From contig JAMPIT010000566.1 in NCBI GenBank assembly GCA_026261815.1, forward strand, positions 32,389,001 through 32,453,000: 64,000 nucleotides of DNA. The letters run 5' to 3'. The position numbers were made by a program, and so were the translations under genes. The notes below the pieces were generated by a model. That model made no database searches and was not told the origin of the DNA. It saw nothing but the letters and a program-made list of their open reading frames with translations. Each line of letters starts with the position of its first letter. The first letter of the stretch is position 1. Below, one piece after another: positions 13,301 to 28,831 of the stretch. Source of the stretch: Monarcha castaneiventris obscurior (Eukaryota; Chordata; Aves; Passeriformes; Monarchidae).

Positions 13301-16300
13301 TTATCCAGACTTTTAAGTTAAATAGCCAGTGTAGCTTAGAAATTCATGAGGCAGTTTTTCAGCAACTGGCTGCATCTCCTTGCTATAGGAAGCTGCATCT
13401 GGAGATGACAAACTCCAAGAAGGCTGTCCCATGTTGGGCCAGGGCTCTGCCTTGCACAGGAAGCTCTGTGTGACAGCAATGTGTCCTTGATGCATCCTCC
13501 TGGCCTCCAGGACTTTGCAGCTCAAGGACACTCTAAACCAGAGGTGGTATTTTTGTGATGAGCCGCCTTTGCTATTTATGGATAGAGCAGTCAGTTCAAT
13601 GTGATGATTTATGAATTATTAAAATACTTTTCTAAAACTTGCCATGAGTTGTTCTTCTTAGGTCTGCAGTGCTTGTGGGACTAGGAGTATGTATGGCCAC
13701 TGGAGCCAACAGGAGTGAACATTGGGAGGGAACAGGGTATTGGAAGTGGAGGAAGATCTTGTGTGAGGTGAATTCAAAAACAGAAATAACCAAAGCTGTG
13801 TATTAGATGACAGCAAAGAGGATGACTAATGGTTTTGCAAACTGTAGTGGATTCAGTGGGTATTTGTCATGAGCAAAGTAACCCTGGTTTCAGTGACTGG
13901 GCCTGCAAAGAGGGCAGTGTTGAAAGAGAAAGGAGGGAAAGTAGTTATGCTATTTTTTTTCCTTACCTGATGTATTTCTGTTTGCACAATTACACAAATG
14001 AGCGGGAACAAGTTCAGCACATTTGGGGATTTAAAATAAGACAATTTCATTCTGCCATTTCAGGTTTCTCAGCTGGTGATTGGGGCGTGGTCCTTAGCCC
14101 ATGCAAAGAAGGAAAAGGAATAGGGAAAACAATATTACTTGCTCTCATAATTAAAAACATTAAAAAAGAAAATCATTGAACACTAAGGCAGTGCTGCTGT
14201 TCCAAATCTTCACCTTGGCTTCAGATTTTACATAAAAGCAATTGATTATCTAGCTGTTGCAGTTCTCTTTTAAAATGTCTTTGAGAAGGGCCATTTTGTT
14301 CCTTTTCTTGAAGATGTCCTAGATTTGTCTGTCATGAACTCTGGTGGAGTCAGTTTTGTATTTTTTGCTAATGGGTTGGTCTTTTATTATTCTGCCCTTA
14401 CTGTTATCTGTGCTGGATGTTCATGCAATGGAGACACAAACTATACTTTTTTCATAGGGACCAAACAGGAGTATGAAGAAAAAGTAATAAAAAGTCCAGA
14501 GGGGTAGATTTTTTCAGGCACAGAAAATGTTGTCTTGCTTCCTAAATGTAAATACTCCTTTTTTTCAAGTTTGCACAAAGGATGTTTTTTCCCCAAATAC
14601 ATGACAGCTCTTTTAAGATGCTCTGGTGCTGTATGCTGCTGTTCTTTTACTTCTAGATACTAGGGATGCCTGTTTATGTTGCCTGTCTCTTATTTGCTCT
14701 TTGATCTTTGTTCACTTTCCCTTGCGGCTTATATTGTGTTATTTTGTTGTAAAAATAACCTATTTGAATTTTACTTTTTGATGCATGGAAACTGATGCTT
14801 TTGTCACACTTCTCTGTACTGTTACTGCTTTCGTCTTTGTTTGGTGAGTTCTCTTGTGGGTATTTGTGTAGCTGGGGTTGAATATCAGGCTTATATCATG
14901 ACAATGGATCTTTTTCATCAGATGCTGTCTTTGAATCTAACAGCTGCTATTTCATGAATATTTTTTGAACCCCATGTGAAGCTTAGTGATGTTTTTATTG
15001 CATGTGGCATACCAGCCAGTGTTCTCAGAGTCTCACTTTTTTTTCCTGTCACTGCTGTATATTCATTGCTGCCACACCTGACTCTAGTGAGTCTGTCAAA
15101 TATTTGCCTCCTTCAGCTATGAAACCAGAACCCTGTTCTCCCACGGTGAGGTCTTATTCATCTAAGGGGAGATAGAAAGGTATTTAGCCAAAAGCACTCT
15201 ACCCAAGGGGTACAAGGGTTCCCAAAGTGTAATCATTATGACATGGTGGGATGTAAATTTGGACCTTTCTTTTACCATAAGTCTTCCCCTCTTGCCTTTG
15301 ATTTCAGAGTAAAGATGTCTTAGGAATTGGTACCATATGAATCTGGGGATCTTTTCTGCTGGCACCTTTCAAACCTTTGAAGCAAAGAGGCTTAGACTTT
15401 AGCCTCTTTGCATTTTTAAAGCATTACAATTTAGAGGAAGCTGTTTGGCCTGGACAGTTATTGATTTCTATTCTATTCTTCAAACTACAAGCACAGAATT
15501 GTAGGATGGCAGGGAACAGGACCAGAAGAGCCCTTGAGAGCCAGCTGGCAGAGCCAGCACCAGGCAGTACACTGGACAATTTACAGTTGCTGAAAATATT
15601 AATCAGTGCTGTTAAACATTCTTCTGTAATATGCCCAATATATCAGGAGTGAATTTAAGAGGGGTTTGTCAGGGGTTGCTCCTCAGGGAGACTGTGAGCT
15701 GAATTACATCTCTTTGTGGATATGCTGACCCATAGTCAACTATTTCTGATTTACACCCTGTAATTCTCTTTGACTTGCAAGTACTTCTGGAACAAAGGTG
15801 AGTGAAAAAGTCTCTGAACAATTATTTACCATTCTGGACAGGAATAGTGATAGGCTCTTTCTGTCCTAAGAGTGTTTGGTTCCCCTTCCTTCTGCAGCAA
15901 CACAGGTTACAGCCGCAGATATGCTGCTGGAATACAGCTACGCAGGTTTGTATTTATAGCTCATGCCAATCTTCTGCTGAGACGTCTGCCTTTTTTCTCT
16001 GGGATCTCATTCTTTTTTAGCTGCACTTCACCCTTTAGCCCCTTTTAGAGGCTGCCCCTGACTTTAACTTCTGTCTGGACTAAGAAAGCAATTTCTCAAC
16101 ATGCAGATGAGGAACCAAGATTAATCCAATACTTATTTTGACAGAGATATATAACCCATAAATGCATTATACAGTCTAAAAACAACCTGCCTGAGCAATT
16201 AGCTCAGTAATCAGACATTTTAAAACAGTGGCAGAAGAGCAGAGCTATGGATTATGATGCATGATGATTTACTTTATTTAATAGAAAAGCATGCAGAATT

Positions 16301-19300
16301 TTAATTACAATCAGGAGGTTTTACATTTGCTGCAAGTACTCATATGGGTTGCTAATGTAACAACCGTGGTATGACAAGGAGGGACCACACAAGGCAAGCC
16401 TTGAAAACTGGCAGATAGGAATACAGAGACTATTTCATTTCAGGCCTGCAAGAGAACACATTTCTGAAATGAATATGTGACAAGAGGGAAGTATTGGATT
16501 TCTGTGTGAGGAGCTGACAAGTCAGACAAACAGCAGCCATATATTATCTGTGATGGTGAAAAGATCACACCACTTATAACCTTTGAAGCAACAGGAAAAC
16601 TGAACGCAACATCATTTTATAATGATCTAAGAGAGAACCTTCTCTTTTTTTTCCCCTCCCTGGTTATATATAGCTGTTAGAGGGAGCCCTGCTGAGTGGA
16701 AAATGGAGCATATGATCAAGGGCAGTCCAGTGAGTCAATTTACTGACTAATACTGTAGATTATCATGTCAAATATATAGCACCAGCAGTATGAACAATAA
16801 TGAAGCCTAGTTTATTTCTTTCCTGTAAATTGAAACGAAGATGTGATTGGAATTGTCACACCTTGGATATATGAGCCAGATTCTCCTAATCATCCAAAAC
16901 CAATTGCCTTATTCTTTATAGTGACATTTATTTTAGGACCCATTCCAAAATTGGAAAGCTGAAACCATCTATTTAAATGTGTCAAACACGTTTAAAATAT
17001 CCTCTAGACCACTGTCCCCTCAGGTGATGGTTCAATGGTCTCACACTTTGAAATACCTGCTCCCTTGAGACCCAAAGAAGGGATAACTCAGCCTCTCAGC
17101 CTTTCATCATTCAAGGCAGCACCATGCAGAGACACTCTAAATGAACTCCAGTATCAGCAGTAAAAAGCCGTGAAGCAAACAGGGAAAAAACACTCGTGGA
17201 AACCCCAAATGGCCATTGAAGGGAGCCTTTCCTTGCCTGGTTTTCTATTTTCCTATGTCTCAGGGTGTCAGTGAGCAATTATGAGGGGGATATTGCCGAT
17301 ATTGTGCAGTCTCCTTGGGCCAGACTGAACACTGCCTGAAGAGAAGGTACAGTTAAGCAACCAGGTAAAAATTCCACTCCATACAGAAGGAGTTAATTTT
17401 AATTTAGCTGTACAATACCAGACTTCTTGTGTTTTACTGGTGTCCAAGCTCCACGTGATAGTCTGATTGCCTTTGGGTCTGTCAAAATTCGAGCATGAGC
17501 AAAAGCTTAGGGAACCAACATTTGAATTGCAAATCACTGCCATTCCTTCGGGGTTAAGAATTATAATCGATGTTATTGATTTATAAAGTCCTTTGTCTAA
17601 GAATAAAGATGAGTAACTGAAGAGACATTTACTAACTGCTTGCTAACAGTAAGTCACAAAGCCCAAATATTGCATGTCTGTTAAGTATAATTTCCTGAAA
17701 ATGGTGAGTAAACTTTTACAGAAATTAGCACACTGTTATAAATTTAGCACATATAAGGAAAAGCAGATGGTACTGCTGTGATTGGACATGGCATTAGAGT
17801 ATTCCAGAGCATGCCAAGTCTTTAATCTATTACTATTTGCATATACTACCACATTACTCAGTTTTCAGTAGACTAGAACAACATGTGCTATGCACAAACA
17901 ACAACTCTTTCTTTCTGAGCTTTAAACTTAGAATAAAAATGAAATTCCATTTGCTGGTTTTGCAGCACTCGTGATCACTTTCCAAAGGCTCCAAAAGGTT
18001 CACGTTGCATGTTCTGAGCAGTCAGAACACAGTCACAGGTTGCTACTTGGGCCCACACACTCAGTGATCTTCAGCTTTCTGTGCCTGAGATGGGACAGGC
18101 TGTGTGTCATGAACAGAAGATCAAATGAGAAGCATCATATTTCAGAATGCTTTATGGTACAGGAAACTCTTTGAACAATTATCAACTCAGTGGATACCCA
18201 AAAGCAGAAGGTTTTAATTAGAAAAAAAACAAAACAAAAGGAAACAAAACCAAACATATGTCCTGGCTATTCTTAAAAATAGAAAAACACCTCTCAGTTT
18301 AAAGGTGGTCTTGGCTAGGTGGAGTTCTACTTTTATGGCTTGCCTTTTCTTTGGAGGAAGATAATTTAGCTGCAAAGAGCAGAAAGGGCCAGAGCAGGTA
18401 GAACTTAAGGAAGGAACTGAATTTTGCAAGCAGAAGGTATAGGCCACATATAAGGAAAACACTGAGAATGAAAGTGTCAAAGAGGAGCTAGGCAAAAACA
18501 GGTCTGGGAATTAGTGGGGCAAAATGTGTGATAGAAAAAAGTTAAAAAGCAGTTAAGAAGAGGAGAGACAGTTGCAGAAATAAGGAGACAGGGAAGCAGA
18601 AGACCAAGAGTAGATATCAACCTGCCTGTGTTTCACATTAGGGTTTCTAAGACCCCATTCATATTTCTAGCTCAGAGGACAAGAAATCAGTTTACTGCCC
18701 ACCCATTGTAACTGCACAGCATGTGTGATACCCTACTGTGCAGTTCTTAGGTTGTCACCAAACACCTCATCTGGTCTGATCTGGGCAGAATGCTCCTGCC
18801 CAGTGCTCATGATGCTCTTGGATGTTCAGTGAATAAGAAACCTGTGCTGCAAGGTCTCCCTTTTTCTCAGGGGGCTCTTGTTTTGCTTCATTCTTTGGCT
18901 TATTGGCATATTTTCTGAATACAACCCTTCCTCTTCTGTCATCCCATCTCAAAGGTAGAACCTCAAGGTCAGGAGGTTGTAGGCAGTCACAGTGAGTCCT
19001 GACCTCTTCCATGTACCTAATGACAGGCTCCTCCAGAGCTCTGGCACTGCAAACACTGGTTTAGAATTACTCCAGGACATAAAAGATGCAATATGCAACA
19101 TGCACATCTCAGGAAGGCTACTGGTATAGCAACCCTTTATTTTTGTGTTATTCTTGTGTGCTCTCTTTTAGATTAATTGGGCATTTCTTCTCCTGATTTC
19201 CTTGATATTCTTGAACAAAACTTGAGTTCACATAAGCATCTGAGATTTTCTCCCAAGAATACCTTCCAGTGTTATAGCTATGCTTCCACATTTCATCTGT

Positions 19301-22300
19301 CCGTACCTCTCAGAACTGACTTTTCTCATACACAGTTAAATCTCTTGTTTCAGGTCATCCTTTTATCAGTTTTGCCAAGTAATAAAAGACCATCACCAGG
19401 AGATCTGTTGCTTAGCTACTGGCCTGGGCAGATGGTCCTCTTGGAGAAATGCCAGCACCCCACCAAAGAGCCTGCTTATGGACAGAGAGAATTGGGAGGG
19501 TTTAATGACCCTTGCCCATGTGTTCTGTATCCTTGCTCCTCAGAACTACTGTGGGGGAAAAGCTAGCATAAAAGTCAGCATTTTGAGAAGTTATTAAAAA
19601 TTAATAATTAATAAATGCTCTGGAGAGTGCTCCTAATCTTAAAATTGAATAAAAACATTCTCACTAGGTGAACTTGCCACTAACTAATGCCTTCAGGGAA
19701 TACATTAGAGGACTAGATTAAGTAGATGCCCACATCTATATGTAGGTACATATATCTCCATGGATGGGTGCATGCAGACTGTGAGTGTGTACACTTGCAT
19801 CTCTGTGTGTGTGTAATACAGTAAAAAAAAACCTATCAAAGCCATTTTAAATGAAATATTATTTAATTTCCACTGTATGCATACTTCCAATGACCTTGTA
19901 GAAGTTGTGGATTTATTACTTATCAGATGAGAAAAAAACACCCCAACATTTCCATGTAGAGATTGCACTGTCAAGTTGCTATAGCATTGAATGTCTTCGA
20001 TTTTTACCTCATGATGAATGTTTATTTTCCTGAGAATAAATAATATCAGAATTTTATAGAGCAATCCTCATAGAAGCAAATAAAAATGAAAATACACTGT
20101 ATGTGTAGTAAATTTCTAATACATTCAAGCAGCCAAGATGTTTCTGAGATGCAAAATTTAATTTGGAAACAAGTTTGAAGGGCAGATAGCTGGCAAATAT
20201 TTTGTTTAACTCGATGCTTTGGACCTGTGTAAGACTAGCTAGAGAAATCCAGCTAACAACAAGAACTAAATGATATGGAAAGCCAGAAAGGGTAACTTGT
20301 GTAACGGAAGATAAGAAAATAAAATCAACCCCAAAACATTATTTACTAGAAGCCTGGTATTAAGGACTGGTAACTGGGAAAGAAAGGCTTGTCCCTTCAG
20401 GAACAAAAACCACTCAAACCCAAAACGAATCAAACAAACAAAAAACCCCCCACAGCCTCCCCTCCCAAATTTATAAAATTTGCATGTGAACACTTTAAGA
20501 TTATTCAAATATTCTTGACTATTTTTAGCTACAGAATTTAAATTATTAATGTAATTTGCAATATTTAATTCATTTTGTTCGTATTTGCATAAATTAAATG
20601 CATGAATGTCTGAGAAAGCCCTGGTAAACTCTGTCTGCATTTGCTGGGGTTTGTTCTGGGTGTTTGTTATAGAAAATGGCTTGAAGGAGAGAATCCACCA
20701 TCAGAGAGGCAAAAAGCCTTTTCCTCTTCCTTCCCTTTGCCCATCCCCTTCCTCTGCCCCTTCCTGGCACCAAGCAGGAGACCTCAGCAAGGAGTACAAA
20801 TGCCACAGGTCCCAGCACTTCATCCCCATGCCTGGCCCAGGCAGGTAGGACAGTGCCCACAGGGTGGGCTGCAAATCAGCCCCAAGAAGGGGGGAAGCCG
20901 AGACTTCCCCAAAAACCTGTGCCATGAAACATCCCCAGCAGTATATTGCTCTAGAGGGTAATCTGCATGACTCCAATCATGAGTGCTGTTCATGGGCCCT
21001 GTATGGCCTTTTTTTTCTCTTTTAATTTTGACTGACTGGCTAATGAGGTACTCTGAGACAGCACAGCCATAGCACAGGAAAGGTCTAGCAAAGTCTCCTA
21101 GGATAATTACAGTCAAGGCAGAGGCCACTGAGAAATTTCACAAAGGTACGATAAAAATCATCTTCCCCAAAGTATTTAAATCTGCTTTGAGAAAAGGACC
21201 AGAGAACGTGATGTGAAAAATCCTGTGGAGTAGCGTGCTCACATATTCCTGTCTGTGACTGGGGTGTTTGAGCATGGGTGCCCCACAGGTTTAGTGGCAG
21301 TTCCCCCATACCTGTCACACACCTGGGGACACTGTGTGCCCTTGTCCTGTGATGCTGGCCCTGCAGCAGGGTTCAGGGAGGGAGAGCACTGAAGTCTGAG
21401 GCTCAGGCTTGAACACTGCTGAACAGGGGCAGGTGAGAGTCTGCACATCTCTCCTGAGACAGACATCTTGCAGAAAGCAAGAGAAAACGGAGTAAGTGAA
21501 TTTTAGGTGCATTTGCATTGGTGTTTTAGGTTTTCGATCTTCTAAAAATTTAACAAATGTAGTCTTGCTTTACATTGTTTAGTTTGATGCGCCCATTAAC
21601 AGCTATTTCATGTTCTAGCTGAAATAGTCACATATTTAAACACCAGCTTTGTGTTTTACTCAGCCCTGCATGCAGACAGAATGAGCAGAAGTCAGTTGCC
21701 CTTTATCCAACAGATTTTTGGTCAGAGCAGATTATCCTTCAAATCTAGGTCACTAACATGTACTTGTGTGATGTAAAACAGAATAATGTGCCATTCCCAC
21801 TGATATACTGGCCAACCTCTTCTTTCTTTGGAGAGAGACTGGCAGAAGTTACCCAAGAGCAGTCAAATCTCCAGACTTTACTGTTCTATGAGAATTTAAT
21901 ATCCACTCAAATTATACCTGTAAGACTCATAGATCATCATATGTGGGTATTTTAAGGCATTACTTTCATTTAAAATAAAGGGAAACCAAGAAATCAAGAC
22001 TGTGTCAGGAATCAATAAGCTGTTTTTTTAGGAGGAATGACTATCATAATATTTATGATGCTTTGCAAAACAGTAGTTCATCTGGTTCTCCCTCCCCCAA
22101 AATTAAAACATTCATTATATTATATATAAAACTTGAAATTGAATAAGAAATTTTCATTAATTGTGTTTGCAAAATGTGGAGACTAAAGCCTTGCTTTACT
22201 AAAGAAAAAGGTGGGGTTTTTTTTTTTAACAAACCAGTCACCCTTACCGACTGTATAATCCTTATTACTAAAGTAATTCTTGAAAAATTTAGATTCTACT

Positions 22301-23732
22301 TAAAGATATTTCAAGCCAGGAAAATATTTTTGCTCACAACATGTTTAAATTATGTTACTCTTTCAGTTGAATAATGTTCAGTTCCTACTTGAAAAGGGCG
22401 AAGCCGCATTAACTACTATTTCATTATTGCATTAACAACAGTTCACTTGCTGTTCTTACAGACTGAGTAAGTAAATCACTCATGCTTCAGAGATTTTTTT
22501 TCTGCTGTTTATTGGAAACAGGACATACTACTAAACACAGATTTCCAAAACAAATCTAAATTTGTCCATTGGAAACCCTTACCAAAGACAACAATGACCA
22601 ATTTCCCTTCCATTAATTAAAATGTTTATTTATAATACAAGGTCTGTTTTACTTAGATTCCATAAGGCATGAGGGTTCAAATGAGACCAAAAGCAAACCT
22701 CAGTGAGCAGGAAAATTGCTGTTAAGAGAGGCAGAAACAGGGTGAATGCCACTGTCACATGCAGAATGATGGGTCCTGATGGAGTGTCATCTTGCAGTAG
22801 GATTGGTCAGAGACTGTTTATGTTTTTGATTAAATGTCTTGATGAATATTTAGGAAAAACAATGTTTAAACAAAATCCTGGGAAGTATTTGGTCTATAGT
22901 TTGGGTAGGATTGAAGTGAGAAGGTGACAATTTTACGTCACCTTCTGCTCCTCTGAAGTCTGGATTAAGGAGAAGTGGGAATGACATCTGGCATAGGTGA
23001 GCTGAGATCCAGAGCTTTTCAGGCTGTAAGAAATCAGAGAAGTTTGTTGGTATCCTGTGATATCATCTTCCAAACACAGCTTTTCTAAGATGAGGAGATC
23101 TCATTTATTTTCTTCTTCCTTATGCAAAAAAAGGCTTTTATGATTTATCTGTATTTTATCTACTTCTGCTATGTCTTCACTAGGGGTACCAGAAATACCT
23201 CTTGTGTCCAAAATGTGATTGCACTGTGAGTAGATAAAATGGCAGAATGGCATTTTCTGTTTTGTTTGCCCGTTGCTGACTGCTGCTTAGCAGAAGACTA
23301 GTGTTGTCAGAATCATATATGTGATAATTTCCCAAACTCCCACATGGGAAAAAAACCCCAAACCATTTTGAGCCCACTACCTTCTACGTGTAATTAGGGT
23401 TATCTCCTGCAATGCTTTACCTTGCACTTATAAACCCTGTATTTCATTTACTGCCATTTTGTTACTTAGCCACTCAGCTTTTAGAAGCCTTCTGGAAAGC
23501 CTGGCTTAACTTTTTCTGCTTTGAATATCCTGTTTCACCTGTGTACCTTCCCTTGGGAACCTTTGTCCCAGCTCCTTTATAACTCAATTCCTTCTGAGGG
23601 GTTCTTACACAGATTCTTAGAGATCCCCTCCAGCGAATCCCCCAGTTATGAAATCGATCTTTTACTCCTAAACTCCATTACTGCCTTTTAGACAGTTAAT
23701 CTACGAAAAGACCTTCCCTCTCATCTCCTCAC

Positions 23733-23761
23733 AATTGAATTGAATTGAATTGAATTGAATT
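23733..23761. repeat. AATTG pentanucleotide repeat
   Basis: Nearly six uninterrupted AATTG units (29 bases), a small perfect microsatellite inside the last GLRA2 intron. Confidence 0.95.
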
Positions 23762-26700
23762 TTGTAAGAGGCTTCTGTGAGGAACCAAAGGGGATTTGAA
23801 AGTCCAAATATGCCTCTCTGCTGAACTGTCTTCGTCCACATACTCAATGACTCCTGAGAACTGAAACCATGTAAGCATGACTGTCTGCAAAACCACACCA
23901 TGAATTATGTAGAGTACTGAGAGATGGGAGGTGCCTCAAAGTCATAAAGATGATTTAAGAATGAAATCTCCAAAGATATTTTGGTGTCCATTCCCTAATG
24001 ATTCCATTTTGCATTCAAGTCTGAATTGATTCTGGGTTTCTAACTTTGTGCTTATGAATACCAAAAGGAAAATTTCTCTGATGTTCTCTATCCTATACCT
24101 AAAATTAATCATCTGTGTCCTTGAAATTTAATTAAACCAGATAGTCTTTTAAATAGTTTTTCCACCATATGTTGGAAAAAGAGTAGCAAAATTAAAAGAA
24201 TAAATCACATCAGAGAGTAAATTAAATACACTGTTTGAAGCCAGCCTCTCTCTCATTTTCCTCATTGTTAAAATTGAGTCAATGCTGACAATAAGTGTTT
24301 AAAAGTGGTGAGGACAAAGCACTTCAAAATGCATTGTACAGAGAGCTGTGCATGGAAGGCATTGAATGGGTTAGATTTTCTAAAGTGTTTTACCCATTTC
24401 TGATTGCTTTGGTGTGAAACTAGCAGTATGAAATACATTCTAGACCTGATGGAGTGGAAATAAAAGCTTTACAAAACTGAAAGATGAAAAACGAAAACCA
24501 TTTCAGAAGTATTACCCCCATTTATATGTTGCTTACTGTGAAGCTAAGTCAAGAGACTTTATTGCCATCACTTTGTAAAGCACAAAAAATCACTAAATTC
24601 ATGAAGGGTAATTAAAAAAGGAGAAAAATTTGTCATTATTGTTTTATGAAAATTGTTTAAAGCCAATACCTAGGCCTGTTCATTATGATATTGTAAGACA
24701 ATACACATAAATTTCTGTTGTTGAAAAAGCATCTATAGAAAGTATTTGCTCAAATTTCAAGAAATATAATTAGTTTTCAAAGGATAAGTCTTCTAAAATA
24801 CTCAGAGTGTGAACATCTGAAAGAAAACTATCCAAAGAACATTTTCATCTTGCTATTTATTTCTTTTCTGTTTCTCATACTAGCTTATGGCCCTTTTCCC
24901 TATGCCTTCATCAAGGACAGATGGAGTTGTGACTCCATATTATGTAACACTTCACATCCCTTTAGAAGGATAGACTTCAATGGCAGTGGATTCTGCCACT
25001 CCAGTTGATGTCCAGTGTCTTCCATCTGCTCTTTGATTTTGGTTTTAAAATCTGTAAACACATAAATAGTCTGGGAATTTTGCAAGTGAGATCCTGTCCA
25101 GTTTAATAAGTTTTAAGGGTGGTCTGATTAAAATAATGATAGAGATGTTTGAAGAAGTCATTTGGACTATTTTATCAGTGACTAAGCTAGTGAACGGGTT
25201 GAAGACTGTCAATGGATGAGTGTCCATGGTAGATATGTCAGATGGTATGAACTGAATATGACCTTGAGAATGAAGTGACTCTGCAACCCCACCAGAAGGT
25301 ACCAAGGTAAGTCACTCAGTAGTTCACCAGCCCTCTAGGTTAAAGGAAGCTATATCCACTGCTTAAGAGAAAGCAATTGAGGTCAGTTCTTCATCTCGCA
25401 TTTTGAAATATAATTTAAAAAAAAAGGTTCTTTATCAAAGTGTATAAATTTGTTTTGCTTTCTCTGTGACTATTACATCATATGTAACAGGATGTTGGAA
25501 GATTATCTGAAATGTCAAATTGTAGTTTTGTTGTAAGATTATGATGGTTTAGAGACAGATTTTTTAAATACATCCATAATGCTAAAGTAAATCAGATGGA
25601 GGATTTTATGGTTCCTGAGGCCAGATACCACCACATGGCTCACGATGGCAGTGTGTAGCATCAGTCCCCAGTGGAGCAGATTTGTCTGGGAGACAGCTTT
25701 TTGGTGTGATCCACCCCAGAGTGAGCTAACCTGCAAGCAGAATGGACAAAGAACTTCCAGCACATGGGCTGATTCCCCAGCTCCCCTCAGCAGCATGGAG
25801 GAAGCCTTTCTGTCCCCTCTGCTTCATTTTGGGTGGCACCAGTTTAGGGGCTCAAAGGGCCAAAAGGACACAAGCCCACTTCTGCAGCCTCACGGGAAAA
25901 GTATCCTCTTAGCACAGACATGTGGGTCTTGATGTGTACGGGGTTTCATTGTTAACTTTCAACACTATTAGCCAGTTTCATTGGAAAGGACAGAGATCTC
26001 ACCACCCTGAGGTCTTTCAGGTGATGTCTGGTCAAGTAGGAGAGCTCTGATGGGGTCAGGTCTTGCCTGTGAGACCTGGCAGTGCTCAGAGTGCAGGCAC
26101 AAGTCAGACTGCAAAGGCCCTTCAGCTCCTGGGGATTTCACTGTTAAAAATCCCATGGTGGTTATGGAGCTGTGGCATCTCCAGGGCTGGAGGTCAGGCT
26201 GTAAGGACACTGGCTTTTCCTTGCTTCTGATGGCAGTTAAATGATCCCAGCAGCTACAGCTTAGGTGTCTCTAGTGCTGTGTTTGTGTAAATCCATAATA
26301 TCAGACAGCAACAAGGGGAAATAGCAACACAATGCTATTCTCTTAATCGATTATTTAGTCTTTGAGAAATGTTTTTCTGATGAAGGTTAAAAACCCCCTA
26401 CATAAACACATATTTTCTTTGCAACCAGCCAACAGCTCCATGTTGGGAAAACAGTAACAAACTGATCCAGAGATTTACCAGGAAGAAGGAGATTCAAATC
26501 TGCTCAAGCAGAGAGGGAAACTGAGCATGTATCACTTATACCCCTGGTGAATGCTGCACCTCTTGTACCCAGGGTAAATGGCATCTACTGCAGTCCTAAA
26601 TAAAAAACTAACATGGGGACTGGACATGCTTCCCTCTGGCTTTTGTGAGAAAGAAGTGACACAGACAACGGTCTGGGTGGGAAAAGCAGGGCTCTAAATC

Positions 26701-28831
26701 CCAGTGGGACGTAAGTGGCTTCTTACAGCTAAAGGCTGGGTGCTGAATACCTAAAAGAATTTGATTTAAACATCCCTGTCCCTAATCTCAGATGGCTTCC
26801 CACTCAAGTTGCCACAGCATAAGCTCAAAAGGAAGGCTGTGACATTGAAGATGAATTGCTCAGCCCCATGTGACAAAGCTGTGACCCACCAGGGCACAGT
26901 GGAAGACAGAACTTTCCAAGCTTGTGTTGAGCTCAGTACTTTTTATTCTTACCACAGATCTCTCAGGAGCAACAGAAATTAAATTTTTAAAAAATTAATG
27001 AAGTACATATGGCAACACAGCTGCTGAAAATCTGTTACCCTTTTTAATCACCTCTCATGTCCTGGGCATGCATTTTATCATTCAAACTCAGTAAAATGAA
27101 AAACACTGTGAGGAAGGCATCTCCCTGTATTATTGGGGGACTTGGTAGTGTTATTAAGTCATGCAAGAGAAGCCTTGCCTAATAAGGCTATCCATAACTT
27201 AGGACTCAGTGGGTTCATCTTTAAAATACTTTACATGCTTATAATCACTAGGACAAGCAGAATTTTCACAGAGGTACTGCAAACTGCAAATAAATAAAAT
27301 TGAAAAAGGAGAGAACCCTGCTATTTTTTATTAATGATGGTGAACTTTTGAAATGAAAAGATTATAAGCCCCGGATAAGTGCTCAAACAGCCTTGCAATG
27401 ACACAATTTCCTACCTGCTTATGGATACACTGTGGAATAGTCCTTCAGGCTGAAGTGACAGGGTCTCCAACACACTGTTTACTGCCTGCCCTCCTTCCAT
27501 AAACATTCAATGCCATAAACAGTCAGAGTGACTATTTCTCATTTGATAGCCTTGAATCACACTACTGGTTATTCACCTTTGCATGTCAACTCCAAGGTAA
27601 GGAGAGGAAGTTGGGTGATATATTTAATTCCAATGCTGAAGCTGGGGAGAGAGAAAAAAGCAACTATTGAAAGAGGTTCTTCTGTGAAGGAGCAGTGATT
27701 TACATCCTGAATAGGTGCAAATTATCCTGTCTTCCCACCCCCAAGTTCAGCCAATACACTCGTTATTCAATATCTTGCTGCTGTGATGCTTTTTTTTTCT
27801 TTGAGTTTTTGATGCTCTGTTAAGTTCAGAAGGCTGTGGTTTAGTAAGAGATATGAGGGAGCATTTCCCATGAGGGATTGAGCTCCTTGTCAGACCAAGA
27901 AGTGGTCATTTTCAGTCAACAGTGAAGCATCTGTCAGTCAAAGAAAAGGTCTTTAACTAGAACAAGCTCCTGAACTTACAATTCATCCCTGCTGGAATGA
28001 AAAAGAATAGAGCTGCTTTGTCTGTTGGTTTTGAATCCTTCATGGAGAGCTGCCAGTGACTGTTAACTTGTGTATTATTGTGCTATCAGACAGGAGAAAC
28101 TTCAGGCAGAATTTACCAGCATAGTCACAAGCCTTTTATCACACAGTTATTATAGTGATAAAGTTCCGTGGTAGTTACTCACCTCTCCAAAAACAAATAT
28201 CACCCACTCAGACAAGAGAGAATGGATTTCTGCAGGGTGCTGCTGCCTTAGCTCATGCTACTGCACTGAGCTGTAGCTTCCACTAAATCCAAGTGCCCAG
28301 TGCACTTTGAAGTATAGATTGCCAGAGCACTCCTGTGAGTAAGGAGGGACCACGATCTACCCTTGTTTCATAGGTTTGAGATGGAGCTGTAAGGCTGCTG
28401 CTAGGCTGAGCAATGGAAACACATTGCCATGAACTTGGGCCCCTGGATCTCTGGGTCATTCAGTTCAGCCTGGCTGGAGCAGACATCCTGCTACCTGTGT
28501 TTCCTCCCCACAGAAAGCTCAAAGAGAACAATGATAAACTGTGGAGTCAAATCTCTTCCCTATGGGGCTGGGATACAGCTTGTTGCTCAGGGCACTTGAT
28601 TTAGGCATAGCTAGAAAAAATAAAGCTCAAACTCACAAACACTGGAAGTCACCTGATTTCCACATATTTTTACATGGGTTTTAACTTGTCTTTAAAACCC
28701 AGACTTTTTATCATTGCTTAACCAGGTGATCTGCTGAGGTACTTAGGAGGGGTGCACCTCAGCTATTCAACTACATGGCATGTTTGATACACAGGTGATT
28801 GTGTGTCTTATTTGTCTTCTTTATCCTCCAG

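Larger units (their letters stand above)
2138..28831 (+). other. GLRA2: GLRA2 last intron (26.7 kb)
   Basis: Intron with donor gtacag at 2138 and acceptor at 28830-28831 after a strong pyrimidine tract (cttatttgtcttctttatcctccag). It is AT-rich and contains only short ORFs. I recognise no other gene and no clear transposon in it. Notable parts are annotated separately: a T14 run, a TG tract, two CpG-rich blocks and an AATTG repeat. In GLRA1 and GLRA3 the M3-M4 loop can carry alternatively spliced insert residues between the equivalent exons; I did not find a convincing cassette exon here, though a short one could be missed by eye. Confidence 0.9.

Noticed and set aside
15488..15560. Possible minus-strand CR1 tail (acagaattgtaggatggcaggg resembles the start of reverse-oriented CR1 ends)
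   Set aside because: The likeness covers only some 20-30 bases and does not continue into the expected downstream CR1 sequence.
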